Shown here in pieces: positions 6,615-14,776 of a DNA stretch of 15,961 nt (its first letter is position 1; every line of letters begins with the position of its first letter). Where the stretch lies: the NCBI GenBank assembly GCA_965120355.1, contig CBCPMX010000032.1, forward strand, positions 1 through 15,961, written 5' to 3'. The notes under the pieces were generated by a model, which ran no database searches, was not told the DNA's origin, and worked only from the letters and a program-made list of their open reading frames with translations. This DNA comes from CBCPMX01 sp965120355. Lineage in GTDB: Bacteria; Bacillota; Clostridia; Oscillospirales; Oscillospiraceae. The translations under genes and the position numbers were made by a program.

Positions 6615-6847
6615 CCTTGCGCGGCAAGGATTCGCAAAGTTGACGGCGCCGCTGCTGTGCCGGCGGCGGTTCCCGCCCGGTGCGCTGAGCGCCCGCCGGG
6701 CGGGCGGTGGAACCTCCGCCGTTTGACGGCGTCCATCGCCCTGGCTTGAAATGCGGCAATTAGGTGAAAACCGCGGCGCTTTGGCGGAGTTCTTCCGGTG
6801 CATGCAGGCCGGCCCGGCAGCGGCAAAAGCCCGCCGGACCGGCCTGC
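6615..6847. other. Gene-free region dense in hairpins
   Basis: The 6440-7094 gap has no frame with a ribosome site or protein family character. Beyond the composite repeat it contains a 6-base hairpin at 6615-6629 (CCTTGC/GCAAGG). A large structure at 6665-6720 has outer arms GGTTCC/GGAACC, middle arms CCCGCCCGG (6672-6680) with CCGGGCGGG (6696-6704), and an inner GCGC-TGA-GCGC. A 15-base stem pairs 6804-6818 with 6833-6847 with a single mismatch. Nothing identifies a known RNA family. The stretch 6848-7010 holds nothing I can assign. Confidence 0.5.
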
Positions 6848-7010
6848 GCCGCGCCTGGCCCGGAAAGCGGTCCGGCGCGGTGTTTCCCGCTGGACGCCGC
6901 CGTTTCAGGCGTTTCCGGATTTCCCCTGGTCTGCCCCGCTTCCTTGTCGAAATTCACCATTTCTTTGCACATTTTTTCAGAGAAATTATGAGAATTCACA
7001 ATGGAAACTG

Positions 7011-7039
7011 TTGCGTTCAGCGGTAAAATGCGCTAAAAT
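7011..7039 (+). promoter_or_regulatory. Probable promoter of the phosphoglucomutase gene
   Basis: TTGCGT (7011-7016) and TAAAAT (7034-7039) are 17 bases apart, with three of six and five of six consensus matches. It lies 55 bases before ATG 7095. No better candidate is seen in the gap, and it may serve the whole glycogen cluster. Confidence 0.5.
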
Positions 7040-7043
7040 AAGG

Positions 7044-7070
7044 GCAAGCACAAGGGATGTTTGTGCTTGC
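7044..7070 (+). promoter_or_regulatory. Inverted repeat just after the phosphoglucomutase promoter
   Basis: GCAAGCACAA (7044-7053) and TTGTGCTTGC (7061-7070) are perfect 10-base arms with a seven-base loop. The repeat begins four bases after the -10 box, so it would be an operator over the transcription start or a 5' mRNA stem-loop. The arrangement parallels the repeat at 2877-2905, though the sequence and half-site spacing differ. Confidence 0.55.
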
Positions 7071-7094
7071 TGATGGACGAAAGGGGCGAAAGCC

Positions 7095-8798
7095 ATGGAT
7101 TTTTTGCAGCAATATGAGTTCTGGAAGACCAGCGGCGCGTTTGATGCACAGACGCATCAGGAGTTGGCGGCGCTGGATTCGGTGCGGGACGCCAAGGAAA
7201 TTGAGGACCGCTTTTATAAGGAATTGGAATTTGGCACTGGCGGCCTGCGGGGGATCATGGGCGCCGGCACCAATCGCATGAACAAGTATACCGTCGGCAA
7301 GGCCACCCGCGGCTTCGGCCAGTATCTGCTGGCCCGCTACGGCGCAGAGGTCTGCCGCCAGCGGGGGGTTGTGGTGGCCCACGACACCCGCAACAACAGC
7401 CCGCAGTTTGCGGAAGTCACTGCCAGGGTCCTCTCTGGCCTGGGCATTCGGGCGTATCTGTTCCAGGAGCCTGCGCCGACGCCGGAGTTGAGCTTCTCCG
7501 TGCGGCAGTTGAACTGTGTTGGCGGCGTGGTGGTCACCGCCAGCCACAACCCAAAAGAATATAACGGCTATAAAGCCTATGACGAATACGGCTGTCAGCT
7601 GACGCCCGGCGATGCGGACCGGGTCATCGAGTATGTGGGCCGCGTGACGGATTTCTCTGGCATCGACTTTGAAGGCGATCCGGCTCTGGTGGAGCCGGTG
7701 GATCTGACGGAGGTCTATGTGGACACGGTGCTGCGGCAGCAGATCTGTACCGACGCGGCGGCCAAGGCGGCTTTAAAGGTGGTCTATACGCCGCTGCACG
7801 GTGCGGGCAATGTGCCGGTGCGTATGGCGCTGGCCAAGGACGGCTTTTCGGACGTGACCGTGGTGCCGGAGCAGGAGCTGCCCGACGGCAATTTCTCCAC
7901 GGTCAAGTCGCCCAATCCGGAGGAAAAGAGCGCCCTGGCCCTGGGCCTGGCTCTGGCGGAGCAGACTGGCGCCGATATCGTTGTCGGCACCGACCCGGAC
8001 AGCGACCGGGTGGGCGTGGGCGTCCGCACTGGGGACGGCTACACCCTCATGACCGGCAATCAGATGGGCGCGCTGCTGATGGACTATGTGCTGGGCCATA
8101 AGGATCTGTCGGCAATCCACAAGCCGGCGGTGGTCAAGACGGTGGTCACCTCGGAGATGGGCGCGGAGATTGCTAAGAGCAGGGGCGTCACAGTGTTCTC
8201 TACCCTGACGGGCTTCAAATTCATCGGCGAAAAGATCACCCAGTTTGAGGCCGCCCGGAACAGCGGTGATGCCCACCGGGACTTTACCTTCATTCTGGGG
8301 TATGAGGAGTCCTACGGCTACCTGGTGGGGGCCCATGCCCGGGACAAGGATGCAGTGGTGTCTTCCATGCTGATCTGTGAAATGGCGGCGGCCTATAAGG
8401 CCCAGGGCAAGACGCTGGCGGATCGAATGCAGGAGCTGTATGCGCAGTTTGGCTACTATCTGGACGCGCAGGACAGCTTTACCCTCCAGGGGAAGGATGG
8501 CGCCGAACAGATTGCGGCGATGATGAAAGCGCTGCGCACCGGCGGCGCCCCCTTTGCTGATGTGGTCCAGTCGGTGGACTACATTGTGCCGGTGGCGGCG
8601 GAGCCGGGCTTCGGCAATCTGCCCACGTCCAACGTACTGCGATACACCCTGGCCGACGGCACCTGGGTGGCGGTCCGGCCCTCCGGCACCGAGCCGAAAA
8701 TCAAAATTTACTACAGCGTCAAGAGCACGGATCACGCGGCGGCCCAGCAGCGGCTGGAGACCGTCCGGAAAACCATCACCGGCCGGATGGGCCTGTGA
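7095..8798 (+). CDS. pgm: Phosphoglucomutase (alpha-D-phosphohexomutase family)
   Basis: This 567-residue cytoplasmic enzyme interconverts glucose-6-phosphate and glucose-1-phosphate, linking glycolysis with the glycogen genes downstream. The family landmarks are intact: GTGGLRG at 48-54, the catalytic phosphoserine loop TASHNPKEYNGYK with Ser150, the magnesium loop DPDSDR at 300-305, the sugar-recognition region GFKFIGEK at 373-380 and EESYGYL at 404-410, and the phosphate-binding loop RPSGTEPKIKIYY at 528-540. Its length and GTGGLRG N-terminus match the long Bacillota phosphoglucomutases of PgcA type rather than the shorter phosphomannomutases; activity on mannose phosphates cannot be excluded. 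The start at ATG 7095 follows an AAAGGGG site about eight bases upstream. glgB follows after a 176-base gap containing a hairpin. Confidence 0.93.
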   Translation: MDFLQQYEFWKTSGAFDAQTHQELAALDSVRDAKEIEDRFYKELEFGTGGLRGIMGAGTNRMNKYTVGKATRGFGQYLLARYGAEVCRQRGVVVAHDTRNNSPQFAEVTARVLSGLGIRAYLFQEPAPTPELSFSVRQLNCVGGVVVTASHNPKEYNGYKAYDEYGCQLTPGDADRVIEYVGRVTDFSGIDFEGDPALVEPVDLTEVYVDTVLRQQICTDAAAKAALKVVYTPLHGAGNVPVRMALAKDGFSDVTVVPEQELPDGNFSTVKSPNPEEKSALALGLALAEQTGADIVVGTDPDSDRVGVGVRTGDGYTLMTGNQMGALLMDYVLGHKDLSAIHKPAVVKTVVTSEMGAEIAKSRGVTVFSTLTGFKFIGEKITQFEAARNSGDAHRDFTFILGYEESYGYLVGAHARDKDAVVSSMLICEMAAAYKAQGKTLADRMQELYAQFGYYLDAQDSFTLQGKDGAEQIAAMMKALRTGGAPFADVVQSVDYIVPVAAEPGFGNLPTSNVLRYTLADGTWVAVRPSGTEPKIKIYYSVKSTDHAAAQQRLETVRKTITGRMGL

Positions 8799-8824
8799 AC
8801 GCACGGCGCTTCGCGGGCCGCTCC

Positions 8825-8869
8825 GGCCCTGTTTGAAAACGGCGGTACCGCCAATGGGCAAACAGGGCC
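8825..8869 (+). other. Nested palindrome between pgm and glgB
   Basis: GGCCCTGTTTG (8825-8835) pairs perfectly with CAAACAGGGCC (8859-8869). Between them lies GGCGGTACCGCC (8841-8852), itself a 12-base palindrome. No T tract follows, so it is not a standard terminator. It may be an mRNA processing or stability structure, or a divergent relative of the composite repeats. Confidence 0.55.
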
Positions 8870-8974
8870 CGTGCCCGCTGTTCCGGCTGCCCGAACGTCG
8901 GTTTTTCCGGGCGCGCCGGAACGCAATTGCATCTGTCCGTGCGGCTCCGCCGGCGGACAATGGGAGGAAACAAC

Positions 8975-11014
8975 ATGGATAACTATTTCGGCATCTCGCA
9001 GGAGCAGCTGTATCTGTATAATACCGGTGCGGATCACTACTGCTACCGGTTTCTGGGCGCCCACTTCTGGAATGACGGCCAGTGCGACGGCGTGCGCTTT
9101 GCCGTCTGGGCGCCGGGCGTCCGGAGCGTCCGGGTGATTGGAGAATTCTGCGGCTGGTCGCCGGAGGGCTGCTTCCTGGAACCCCTGGGCTCCACCGGTG
9201 TCTGGGCCGGCTTTGTGCCGGGCCTGCAGGAGGGGACGCTCTATAAATACTGCATTGAAACTGCCGCCGGGGAGCTGCTCTATAAGGCGGATCCCGTGGC
9301 CTTTTCCGCCGAGCTGCGGCCCGGCACTGCGTCCAAAATTGTGAGGCTGGACGGCTACGGCTGGAAGGACGGCGCGTGGATGTACCGCCGGGCCAGGGCC
9401 AATCACTTTGAAAAGCCCATGAATATTTACGAGGTCCATGCCGGCTCCTGGAAGCAGCACCCTGCCGAGCGCAGCGGGCCCCAGGACGTGCCGGCGGAGG
9501 CGTTTTACAACTATCGGGAGCTGGCGGACGAGCTGGTGCCCTATGTCAAAGACATGGGCTATACCCATATCGAGCTGCTGCCGGTGATGGAGCATCCCTA
9601 TGACGGCTCCTGGGGGTATCAGGTCACAGGCTATTATGCGGCCACCAGCCGCTATGGCACGCCCCAGGATCTGATGTATTTCATCGACACCTGCCACCGC
9701 AGCAACATCGGCGTGATCTTGGACTGGGTACCCGGCCACTTCTGCCGGGATGCCCACGGATTGGGCCGCTTCAACGGCGAGAAGCTCTATGAAGAGATGG
9801 ATCACGTCCAGTGGGGAACCTATACCTTTGACTTTGCCCGCAGCGAGGTCCGGTCGTTCCTGCTGTCCAACGCCGTGTTCTGGCTGGATTGCTTCCACGC
9901 CGACGGCATCCGGGTGGACGGGGTGTCCAGCATGCTCTATCTCAACTTCGGCCTGGATCCCGGCCAGCCCCTGCGCCGGAACCGGGAGGGCGGCGACGGC
10001 AATCTGAAGGCCATCAGTTTTCTGCGGGAGTTCAACCAGCTGGTGGGCGAGCTCTTCCCAGGCGTCTTTACCATCGCCGAGGAATCCAGCGCCTGGCCCA
10101 TGATTACCCGCCCCCCGGCGCAGGGGGGACTGGGCTTCCACTACAAGTGGGATATGGGCTGGATGAACGATACGCTGAAATATATGAAGACCGATTTTCC
10201 TTACCGGCCCGGCAGCCACCAGCTGCTGACCTTCTCAATGATGTACGCGTTCTCTGAGAATTTTATCCTGCCCCTGAGCCATGACGAAGTGGTGCATGGC
10301 AAGTGCTCGTTGATTGTGCGGATGCCGGGAGACTACTGGCGGCAGTTTGCCGGGCTGCGGATGCTGGCCATGTACCAGATGACCCACTCCGGCGGCAAGC
10401 TCAACTTCATGGGCAATGAGATTGGTCAGTTCATCGAGTGGCGGTACTATGAGGGGTTGGAGTGGTTCCTGCTGGACTATCCCCATCACGCCCAACACCA
10501 GCAGTTTATCAAGGAGCTCAATCACCTGTATCTGGAGCAGCCCAGCCTCTGGCAGCAGGACTTCGACTGGCAGGGGTATCAGTGGCTGGACGCGGACAAC
10601 GCGGCGCAGAGCATCCTGCTATACACCCGCAAGGGCCGCAAGCCCAACGATGTGACCGTCATCGCGATCAACTTCAACACGGACAGTTATTTTGACTACC
10701 GTATCGGCGTGCCCAAAGCGGGCCGGTATAAGGAGCTGCTCAACTCCGACGAGAGCCGCTTCGGCGGCAGCGGCCTGCATGCCAACGCCGAGCCGGTGCT
10801 GGCCGAAAAGGTCCCCTGTCACGGACAGGAGTACTCCATCCGCGTCACGGTACCCCCGCTGGGCGGCGTCATTTTCAAAAAGGATTTTTCCCGTGCGCCC
10901 AAGGAAGCGCCGGTGAAAAAGGCGTCTCCGAAGACGGCAAAAAAGGCCGCGGGGAAAGGCGGAAAAACCGCAAAAAACACCAATTCTCATAAAACCACCT
11001 CTCAGGAAGGATAA
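8975..11014 (+). CDS. glgB: 1,4-alpha-glucan branching enzyme GlgB
   Basis: GlgB cuts alpha-1,4 chains and rejoins them as alpha-1,6 branches in glycogen. The 679-residue protein has an N-terminal CBM48-type domain (about 20-125) and a GH13 barrel with all four signature regions: DWVPGHF at 250-256, DGIRVDGVSSMLYL at 310-323 with nucleophile Asp315, AEESSAWP at 368-375 with acid/base Glu369, and LSHDEVVHGK at 434-443. A C-terminal beta domain runs to about 635. Residues 641-679 are an unusual lysine/alanine/threonine-rich tail resembling histone H1 tails, absent from typical GlgB. I chose ATG 8975 because GGGAGGA lies at 8962-8968; the frame extends upstream to a TTG at 8927 without family character. 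The stop lies eight bases before the glgP start. Confidence 0.96.
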   Translation: MDNYFGISQEQLYLYNTGADHYCYRFLGAHFWNDGQCDGVRFAVWAPGVRSVRVIGEFCGWSPEGCFLEPLGSTGVWAGFVPGLQEGTLYKYCIETAAGELLYKADPVAFSAELRPGTASKIVRLDGYGWKDGAWMYRRARANHFEKPMNIYEVHAGSWKQHPAERSGPQDVPAEAFYNYRELADELVPYVKDMGYTHIELLPVMEHPYDGSWGYQVTGYYAATSRYGTPQDLMYFIDTCHRSNIGVILDWVPGHFCRDAHGLGRFNGEKLYEEMDHVQWGTYTFDFARSEVRSFLLSNAVFWLDCFHADGIRVDGVSSMLYLNFGLDPGQPLRRNREGGDGNLKAISFLREFNQLVGELFPGVFTIAEESSAWPMITRPPAQGGLGFHYKWDMGWMNDTLKYMKTDFPYRPGSHQLLTFSMMYAFSENFILPLSHDEVVHGKCSLIVRMPGDYWRQFAGLRMLAMYQMTHSGGKLNFMGNEIGQFIEWRYYEGLEWFLLDYPHHAQHQQFIKELNHLYLEQPSLWQQDFDWQGYQWLDADNAAQSILLYTRKGRKPNDVTVIAINFNTDSYFDYRIGVPKAGRYKELLNSDESRFGGSGLHANAEPVLAEKVPCHGQEYSIRVTVPPLGGVIFKKDFSRAPKEAPVKKASPKTAKKAAGKGGKTAKNTNSHKTTSQEG

Positions 11015-11022
11015 GTTTGCAT

Positions 11023-13449
11023 ATGTTTGTAGGTAAAGAAGACTTTAAAGTTGCGTACCGCACTGCCTGCATTGACTTTGCCGGCAAAGCGCTGGAAGAG
11101 TGCAGCAATTATGAAAAATACGATGTGCTGGTGCAGCTGATTAAAAACCGGGCCTCCAAGGTGCGCACCGAGACCCGGGAGCGGATCCGCAGCAACGACG
11201 AAAAGCAGATCTACTACTTCTCCATGGAATTCCTCATTGGACGGCTGCTGAACAATTATCTGCTGAACCTGGGCATCCAGGACATTGTCCGCTCCGGCCT
11301 GCGGGAAATGGGGCAGGATCTGGACGAGATCTGTCAAATGGAGCGGGATCCGGGCCTGGGCAACGGCGGACTTGGCCGTCTGGCCGCCTGCTTCCTGGAC
11401 TCCATGGCGTTTCTGGGCGTGCCAGGGACCGGTATGGGCATCCGCTACCGCTTTGGCCTGTTCCAGCAGAAGATTGTGAACGGCTATCAGACGGAGGAGC
11501 CGGACACCTGGCTGGATGCCGGGTATCCCTGGGAGACGCAGCGGCCGGATCAGGCCATCGAAGTGAAATTCGGCGGCTATGTGGACCGGGAATATAAAAA
11601 TGGCAAGATCACATACAACTACAAGGGGTATCAGGAGGTTCTGGCGGTACCCTACGACGTGCCGGTGGTGGGGTACGGCGCCCGTACCGTCAACCAGCTG
11701 CGGCTGTGGTATGCCCAGCCGAAGGAGGAAAATTTCGACCTGGCCGCCTTCAACCGGGGCGACTACGCCGCCGCGGTCAAGCACCGCAATGAGATCGAGG
11801 CCATCACCTGTATCCTCTATCCCGATGACAGCACCTATCCCGGCAAAAAGCTGCGGCTGCAGCAGGAATATCTGCTGGTGGCCGCCGGCATCGGCGACAT
11901 TGTCCGCCATTACAAGGAAACCTATGGCACCAATCAGTGGGCCAAATTCCCGGAACGGGTGGCCATTCACATCAACGACACCCACCCCACCATGTGCGTG
12001 CCGGAGCTGATGCGGCTGCTCATGGATGAGGAGGGCCTGGAATGGGACGAGGCCTGGGAGATCACCACCCACACCATCGCCTATACCAACCATACGGTTC
12101 TGCCGGAAGCCCTGGAGAAATGGCCCATCGACATGCTCCAGAACATTCTGCCCCGGGTGTATATGATCATTGAGGAGATTGACCGGCGCTACCGCGAGAA
12201 CTTCGACAATTCCCGGCCAAACGCCGAGGAACTGCGGAAAAACACCGCCATTCTCTGGGATGGCCAGGCCAAGATGGCCAACCTGTCCATCATCGGCAGC
12301 CATTCGGTCAACGGCGTGGCGTCCCTGCACACCCAGATCCTGGAGGCCGATACGCTGAAGGCGTTTTATATTCTTCAGCCGGAGAAGTTCAGCAATAAGA
12401 CCAACGGCGTCAGCCACCGGCGGTTCCTCATCGAATCCAACCCGGGCCTGACCCGCCTGATCACCGACGCCATCGGCCCCTCCTGGGTCTATAATCCCAT
12501 GCTGCTGGAACAGCTGCTGCCCTATAAGGAGGACAGCGCCTTCCTCGAGCGCATGGCTGCCGTCAAGCGGGAGAACAAGGTTCGCCTGGCCAACTATATC
12601 CAGACCCACAACGGCGTCGCCGTGGATCCGGATTCCGTCTTCGACATCCAGGTCAAGCGCATCCACGCCTACAAGCGGCAGCTGCTGTTTGCGTTCAAGA
12701 TCATGGACGTCTACAACCAGCTCAAGGAAAATCCCGATTTGGACATCCGGCCCCATACCTTCATCTTCGCCGGCAAGGCGGCGGGCAGCTATGTGTTTGC
12801 CAAAGAGGTGGTCAAACTGATCAACTCCATTGCCGACGTGGTCAACAACGACCCGGCAGTGAACGGGAAGATCAAAGTGGTCTTTATTGAGAACTTCTGC
12901 GTCTCCACGGCCCAGCTCATCTATCCCGCTGCGGAAATCAGCGAACAAATTTCCACTGCCGGCAAGGAGGCGTCCGGCACCGGCAATATGAAGTTCATGT
13001 TCAACGGCGCCATCACCCTGGGTACCATGGACGGCGCCAATGTGGAGATACACAGCCTGGTGGGCAACGAGAATATCCGGATCTTCGGCATGCGGGCCGA
13101 CGAGGTGGAGGCCAGCCGCGCCGGATACCATCCCCAGGAGCTGATAGAGGCAGACCCCCGGCTGAAAACCATGACAGACCAGCTGATCAACGGGTTCTTC
13201 CACGCCTCCGGCTGCGATTTCTGGGGCATTCGTGACGCGCTGCTGACACAGGGCGACGAGTATTTTGTACTGAAGGACTTCGACGACTATGTCCGTACCT
13301 GGAAGGATATGAACCAGCTCTATCTGGATACCACGGCATGGAACCGGATTTCTCTGCATAACATCGCAAAGGCCGGCTACTTCTCCTCTGACCGCACCAT
13401 CGCCGAATACGCCAAAGAGATCTGGGGCGTGCGGTGCGAGCGGCACTGA
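11023..13449 (+). CDS. glgP: Glycogen phosphorylase GlgP
   Basis: GlgP is a GT35 pyridoxal-phosphate enzyme that releases glucose-1-phosphate from the non-reducing ends of glycogen. The 808-residue protein is of normal bacterial length. Visible landmarks are YYFSMEFLIGR at 64-74, the glycine-rich GLGNGGLGRLAACFLDS at 111-127, HINDTHP at 316-322, VKRIHAYKRQ at 544-553, and the cofactor site EASGTGNMKFMFNGAI at 649-664 in which Lys657 should bind pyridoxal phosphate, followed by GTMDGANVEI. The ribosome site AGGAAGGA at 11004-11011 lies inside the end of glgB, so the two are probably translationally coupled. ATG 11023 is used; TTG 11017 in the same frame is a possible alternative with a shorter spacing. 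The product glucose-1-phosphate can be handled by the phosphoglucomutase encoded upstream. Confidence 0.96.
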   Translation: MFVGKEDFKVAYRTACIDFAGKALEECSNYEKYDVLVQLIKNRASKVRTETRERIRSNDEKQIYYFSMEFLIGRLLNNYLLNLGIQDIVRSGLREMGQDLDEICQMERDPGLGNGGLGRLAACFLDSMAFLGVPGTGMGIRYRFGLFQQKIVNGYQTEEPDTWLDAGYPWETQRPDQAIEVKFGGYVDREYKNGKITYNYKGYQEVLAVPYDVPVVGYGARTVNQLRLWYAQPKEENFDLAAFNRGDYAAAVKHRNEIEAITCILYPDDSTYPGKKLRLQQEYLLVAAGIGDIVRHYKETYGTNQWAKFPERVAIHINDTHPTMCVPELMRLLMDEEGLEWDEAWEITTHTIAYTNHTVLPEALEKWPIDMLQNILPRVYMIIEEIDRRYRENFDNSRPNAEELRKNTAILWDGQAKMANLSIIGSHSVNGVASLHTQILEADTLKAFYILQPEKFSNKTNGVSHRRFLIESNPGLTRLITDAIGPSWVYNPMLLEQLLPYKEDSAFLERMAAVKRENKVRLANYIQTHNGVAVDPDSVFDIQVKRIHAYKRQLLFAFKIMDVYNQLKENPDLDIRPHTFIFAGKAAGSYVFAKEVVKLINSIADVVNNDPAVNGKIKVVFIENFCVSTAQLIYPAAEISEQISTAGKEASGTGNMKFMFNGAITLGTMDGANVEIHSLVGNENIRIFGMRADEVEASRAGYHPQELIEADPRLKTMTDQLINGFFHASGCDFWGIRDALLTQGDEYFVLKDFDDYVRTWKDMNQLYLDTTAWNRISLHNIAKAGYFSSDRTIAEYAKEIWGVRCERH

Positions 13450-13481
13450 CGCCCGCCGCCGGGTGTCCGGCCTCCGCCGCG

Positions 13482-13541
13482 GGGCGCGCGCCCGGCGCCA
13501 ACCTGTCAGATCCTGCTCTGCCGCCGCACCGGCGGCAGGGC
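13482..13541 (+). other. GC-rich hairpins between glgP and glgC
   Basis: GGGCGCGCGCCC (13482-13493) is a perfect palindrome. CTGCCGCCG (13518-13526) pairs with CGGCGGCAG (13530-13538), extendable to 13515-13541 with one G-T pair. There is no T tract. The 171-base gap also holds a strong ribosome site for glgC (13606-13614) and no recognisable promoter. Processing or partial attenuation between glgP and glgC is possible but not shown. Confidence 0.5.
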
Positions 13542-13620
13542 GGCTGAACATAGAGAAATTGAGAAATCGAGGGTGGCCGATTCGCTTCCTGTTGCCGCCT
13601 CGAAATAAGGAGGGTCTACC

Positions 13621-14763
13621 TTGCGCAAAAAAGAATGTGTAGCGATGCTGCTGGCCGGCGGCCAGGGCAGCCGGCTGCTCGCGCTGACCAAACGCAACGC
13701 CAAACCGGCCGTGGCGTTTGGCGGAAAGTACCGCATCATCGACTTCAGCCTGTCCAACTGTGTCAACTCCAATATTGACACGGTGGGCGTCCTGACCCAG
13801 TATAAGCCCACGATTCTGAACAGTTATCTCGGAAACGGCGAGGCCTGGGATCTGGATGCCTCCGACGGCGGTGTCCATGTGCTGCCGCCCTATGCCACCG
13901 AGCAGGGGGGCAACTGGTACAACGGGACTGCCGACGCCATCTATCATAACATTGACTTTATTGACAACTATGATCCGCAGTATGTGGTGATCCTCTCCGG
14001 CGACCATCTGTACAAGATGGACTACAATGAGATGCTGGACTTCCACAAGGCGCAGAAGGCCGACCTGACCGTCTCGGTCATTCAAGTGCCGTGGGAGGAC
14101 GCCAACCGGTTTGGCGTCATGAGCGTGGACGAAAACGGCTGTATTACCAAATTTGCCGAAAAACCCAAGGAGCCGGAGAGCAACCTGGCTTCCATGGGCC
14201 TGTATATCTTCACCTGGCCGGTGCTGCGCCGCGCCCTGTTAGAGGACCATGTGCAGCCCGGCAGCGAGCACGACTTCGGCAAGGACGTGATACCCAAGCT
14301 CCTGGCGGAGGGCAAAAAGCTGTGCGCCTATACCTTCCACGGTTACTGGCAGGATGTGGGCACCATCGACAGCTACTACTCCAGCCAGATGGCGCTGCTG
14401 GAGGACGACCCGGAGTTCAATATCTTTGCCGAGGACATGCGCATTTTCTCCAACGCCAACATCTCGCCCCCCCATTTTGTGGGCAAAAACGGCATGGTGG
14501 AGCGCAGCATGATCTGCAATGGCTGCATGGTCATGGGGACGGTGAAGAACTCCATCCTGTCTTCTGACGTGTATGTGGCGGAGGGGGCCGTGGTGGAAGA
14601 ATCCATTCTCCTGCCCGGCGTGCGGGTAGAAGCCAACGCCCGCGTGTTCCGCGCCATCGCCGGCGAGGGCGCCGTGATTGAGGCCGGCGCCTGCTTCTGC
14701 GGCGGCAACGAGAGAGAAAAAATCGCCCTGATCGGCGACAGCGAACATTTCAGAAGTAAGTAA
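13621..14763 (+). CDS. glgC: Glucose-1-phosphate adenylyltransferase GlgC
   Basis: GlgC makes ADP-glucose from ATP and glucose-1-phosphate, the committed step of bacterial glycogen synthesis. The 380-residue protein starts with MRKKECVAMLLAGGQGSRL, where GGQGSR at 13-18 is the nucleotide-binding loop, then KPAVAFGGKYRIIDF at 28-42, NGTADAIYHN at 101-110, and SGDHLYKMDY at 126-135 containing the metal-binding Asp128. FAEKPKEPESN at 178-188 is part of the glucose-1-phosphate site. The C-terminal part (about 285-370) is a left-handed beta-helix. The start is TTG 13621, supported by an excellent TAAGGAGGG site at 13606-13614 with a spacing of six to seven bases and by the family N-terminus. It is followed 13 bases later by glgD, its usual Bacillota partner. 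Confidence 0.96.
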   Translation: MRKKECVAMLLAGGQGSRLLALTKRNAKPAVAFGGKYRIIDFSLSNCVNSNIDTVGVLTQYKPTILNSYLGNGEAWDLDASDGGVHVLPPYATEQGGNWYNGTADAIYHNIDFIDNYDPQYVVILSGDHLYKMDYNEMLDFHKAQKADLTVSVIQVPWEDANRFGVMSVDENGCITKFAEKPKEPESNLASMGLYIFTWPVLRRALLEDHVQPGSEHDFGKDVIPKLLAEGKKLCAYTFHGYWQDVGTIDSYYSSQMALLEDDPEFNIFAEDMRIFSNANISPPHFVGKNGMVERSMICNGCMVMGTVKNSILSSDVYVAEGAVVEESILLPGVRVEANARVFRAIAGEGAVIEAGACFCGGNEREKIALIGDSEHFRSK

Positions 14764-14776
14764 GGGGGCCTGGACG

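Noticed and set aside
2877..7070. The inverted repeats at 2877-2905 and 7044-7070 as sites for one regulator
   Set aside because: Both contain CACAA and TTGTG, but these half-sites are 15 bases apart in one and seven in the other, and the flanking bases differ.
13553..13568. Two tandem GAGAAATY octamers before glgC
   Set aside because: Too short and too few to support an operator or a defined repeat.
11002..14085. Very long minus-strand open frame of 1027 codons opposite glgP and glgC
   Set aside because: It spans two certain genes on the other strand, crosses their gap, has no ribosome site or protein family character, and is explained by GC-rich codon bias. The same applies to minus-strand frames at 3018-4481, 4616-5848, 7773-8960 and 8732-10219.
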